Source: Prinia subflava (lineage: Eukaryota > Chordata > Aves > Passeriformes > Cisticolidae). Taken from it: DNA of 64,000 bases. Positions 63,254-64,000 of this stretch are shown piece after piece (the first letter of the stretch is position 1; every line of letters starts with the position of its first letter). The notes below the pieces were generated by a model. The model did no database searches. It had not been told where the DNA came from and saw only the letters and a program-made list of their open reading frames with translations. The stretch lies in assembly GCF_021018805.1 (NCBI RefSeq), contig NC_086247.1, positions 139,417,602 to 139,481,601 of the forward strand. Direction: 5' to 3'. The translations under genes and the position numbers were made by a program.

Positions 63254-64000
63254 AAGAAGTTCAGCGCAGCCGGGACTGATTCATGCAGCAAAGCTTGAAA
63301 ATTCTACCTGCCTCCTCAGAGAGGTAAGCGAAATATCTCCACATTTTTTCTAAAGAATGCTGGTCCTGCTGACCATGTCAATCCTGCCAAAAGACAGCAG
63401 GTCGGACGGCACCCAGCACAGCTGGACTTTAATTTCTAGAAAAGACAGCCGGGCAGAGGTTCCAGAAAAACCTGGGGAACCCCTCTCCTGAGAGAGGACA
63501 GCTTGTGCCTTTCCTGACAAGAGCAGCTGGAATTCTTCGCTGCCGACAGCTTGCCCAGCGCTCCCCCGACCTCTTTCGGTTCTGTCTGGCCGAGATCAAA
63601 GCGAGCGTCTGTAAGGCTCTCCCGGCCGGCAGAGACGGCGCTTCCTTGGCTTTTCCTTCTCCTTTCTTCATACCACGGATGGCTGGCAGTGGTTCCTGCG
63701 CTATCATCCACTGCGACTAGTCTGTACCGTGACTTTAAAAGATGCTAGCCCGTCCAAGATACAGCTGGTCAGATTCCGACCCAGAGTGTGACACAACGAT
63801 CCTTTCCTCCTCGGCGTGGCCCAACATCTGGCCTGCGGACGGGACCGGGATCGAAAACCTTTGATCCCTCTGTATCCTTCTGTGTGTTCAGGGCGAAAAG
63901 TTCACTTTATGAGTGTTTTATGCTTTTAACGTTACCTGTGCTTGTTTTTATGATTGCCTGTGTGAGTTTAGGGCTTGTCTTTCTTTGTGTCTCTGTGTTT
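63254..64000 (+). mobile_element. Endogenous retrovirus leader/internal region, continues past the window
   Basis: Directly after the primer site the sequence becomes CpG-richer than its surroundings. A consensus splice donor (GAG|GTAAGC, GT at 63324) is where a subgenomic env-type transcript would start its splice. Short open frames at 63429-63748 on both strands resemble no Gag segment that I recognise. The structural genes, if present, lie to the right of the window, and the retroviral class (ERV-K-like or ERVL-like) cannot be decided from this part. Confidence 0.6.

Noticed and set aside
63429..63748. Overlapping open frames of 65-92 codons on both strands in the retroviral leader
   Set aside because: No Gag-like features, and they overlap on opposite strands; CpG-rich, stop-poor sequence is a sufficient explanation.
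12511..64000. Search for exons of ARHGAP12, the mammalian downstream neighbour
   Set aside because: No frame on either strand resembled a RhoGAP, PH, WW or SH3 segment; the gene probably lies farther right.

Overview
The window is bird genomic DNA carrying the 3' half of ZEB1 (deltaEF1/TCF8, the zinc-finger E-box-binding homeobox repressor) on the + strand. About 50 kb of apparently protein-gene-free DNA follows it. A vertebrate nuclear genome is shown by spliced exons with GT/AG borders, low overall CpG and long AT-rich introns. A bird is suggested by CR1 LINE fragments of the avian type (8.97-9.27 kb on -, 50.5-51.3 kb on +), ancient amniote L3/MIR-like remnants and a retroviral LTR near the right edge. 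I cannot fix the species; a songbird is plausible but unproven.

Layout. 1-3586: intron upstream of the first visible exon (probably intron 5). 3587-3692, 4477-6287, 7761-7941 and 10023-10576: four coding exons (6-9 in human numbering) that join in frame into 883 codons plus a stop. Together they encode the last part of the N-terminal zinc-finger cluster, the homeodomain-like segment, the CtBP-binding motifs, the C-terminal zinc-finger cluster and the acidic tail. 10577 to about 12510: 3'UTR with a canonical AATAAA at 12485. It holds five miR-200b/c/429 seed sites, four miR-200a/141 seed sites and one miR-205 8-mer, the hallmark of the ZEB1/miR-200 feedback loop. The ZEB1 N-terminus and promoter lie outside the window to the left.

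12.5-62.8 kb: intergenic. I find no recognisable protein, tRNA or rRNA gene. The notable content is a 115-bp direct repeat whose copies lie exactly 850 bp apart (16.2 and 17.1 kb), a purine-rich stretch (32.4-33.6 kb), two blocks that read like conserved regulatory DNA (38.4-38.7 and 39.4-40.2 kb), a CpG-richer patch (43.2-43.8 kb), old retroposon remnants and minor tandem repeats. The downstream neighbour known in mammals (ARHGAP12, convergent) was not seen. This desert is therefore best read as part of the ZEB1 regulatory landscape.

62.98-64.0 kb: an endogenous retrovirus enters on the + strand. An LTR with CCAAT, TATA and AATAAA boxes is followed by a primer-binding-site-like sequence, a leader with a consensus splice donor and CpG-richer internal sequence running off the window end.

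The most checkable biological points are the microRNA-site array, a possible intron-7 polyadenylated ZEB1 isoform lacking the C-terminal fingers, and a repeat pair flanking exon 8.
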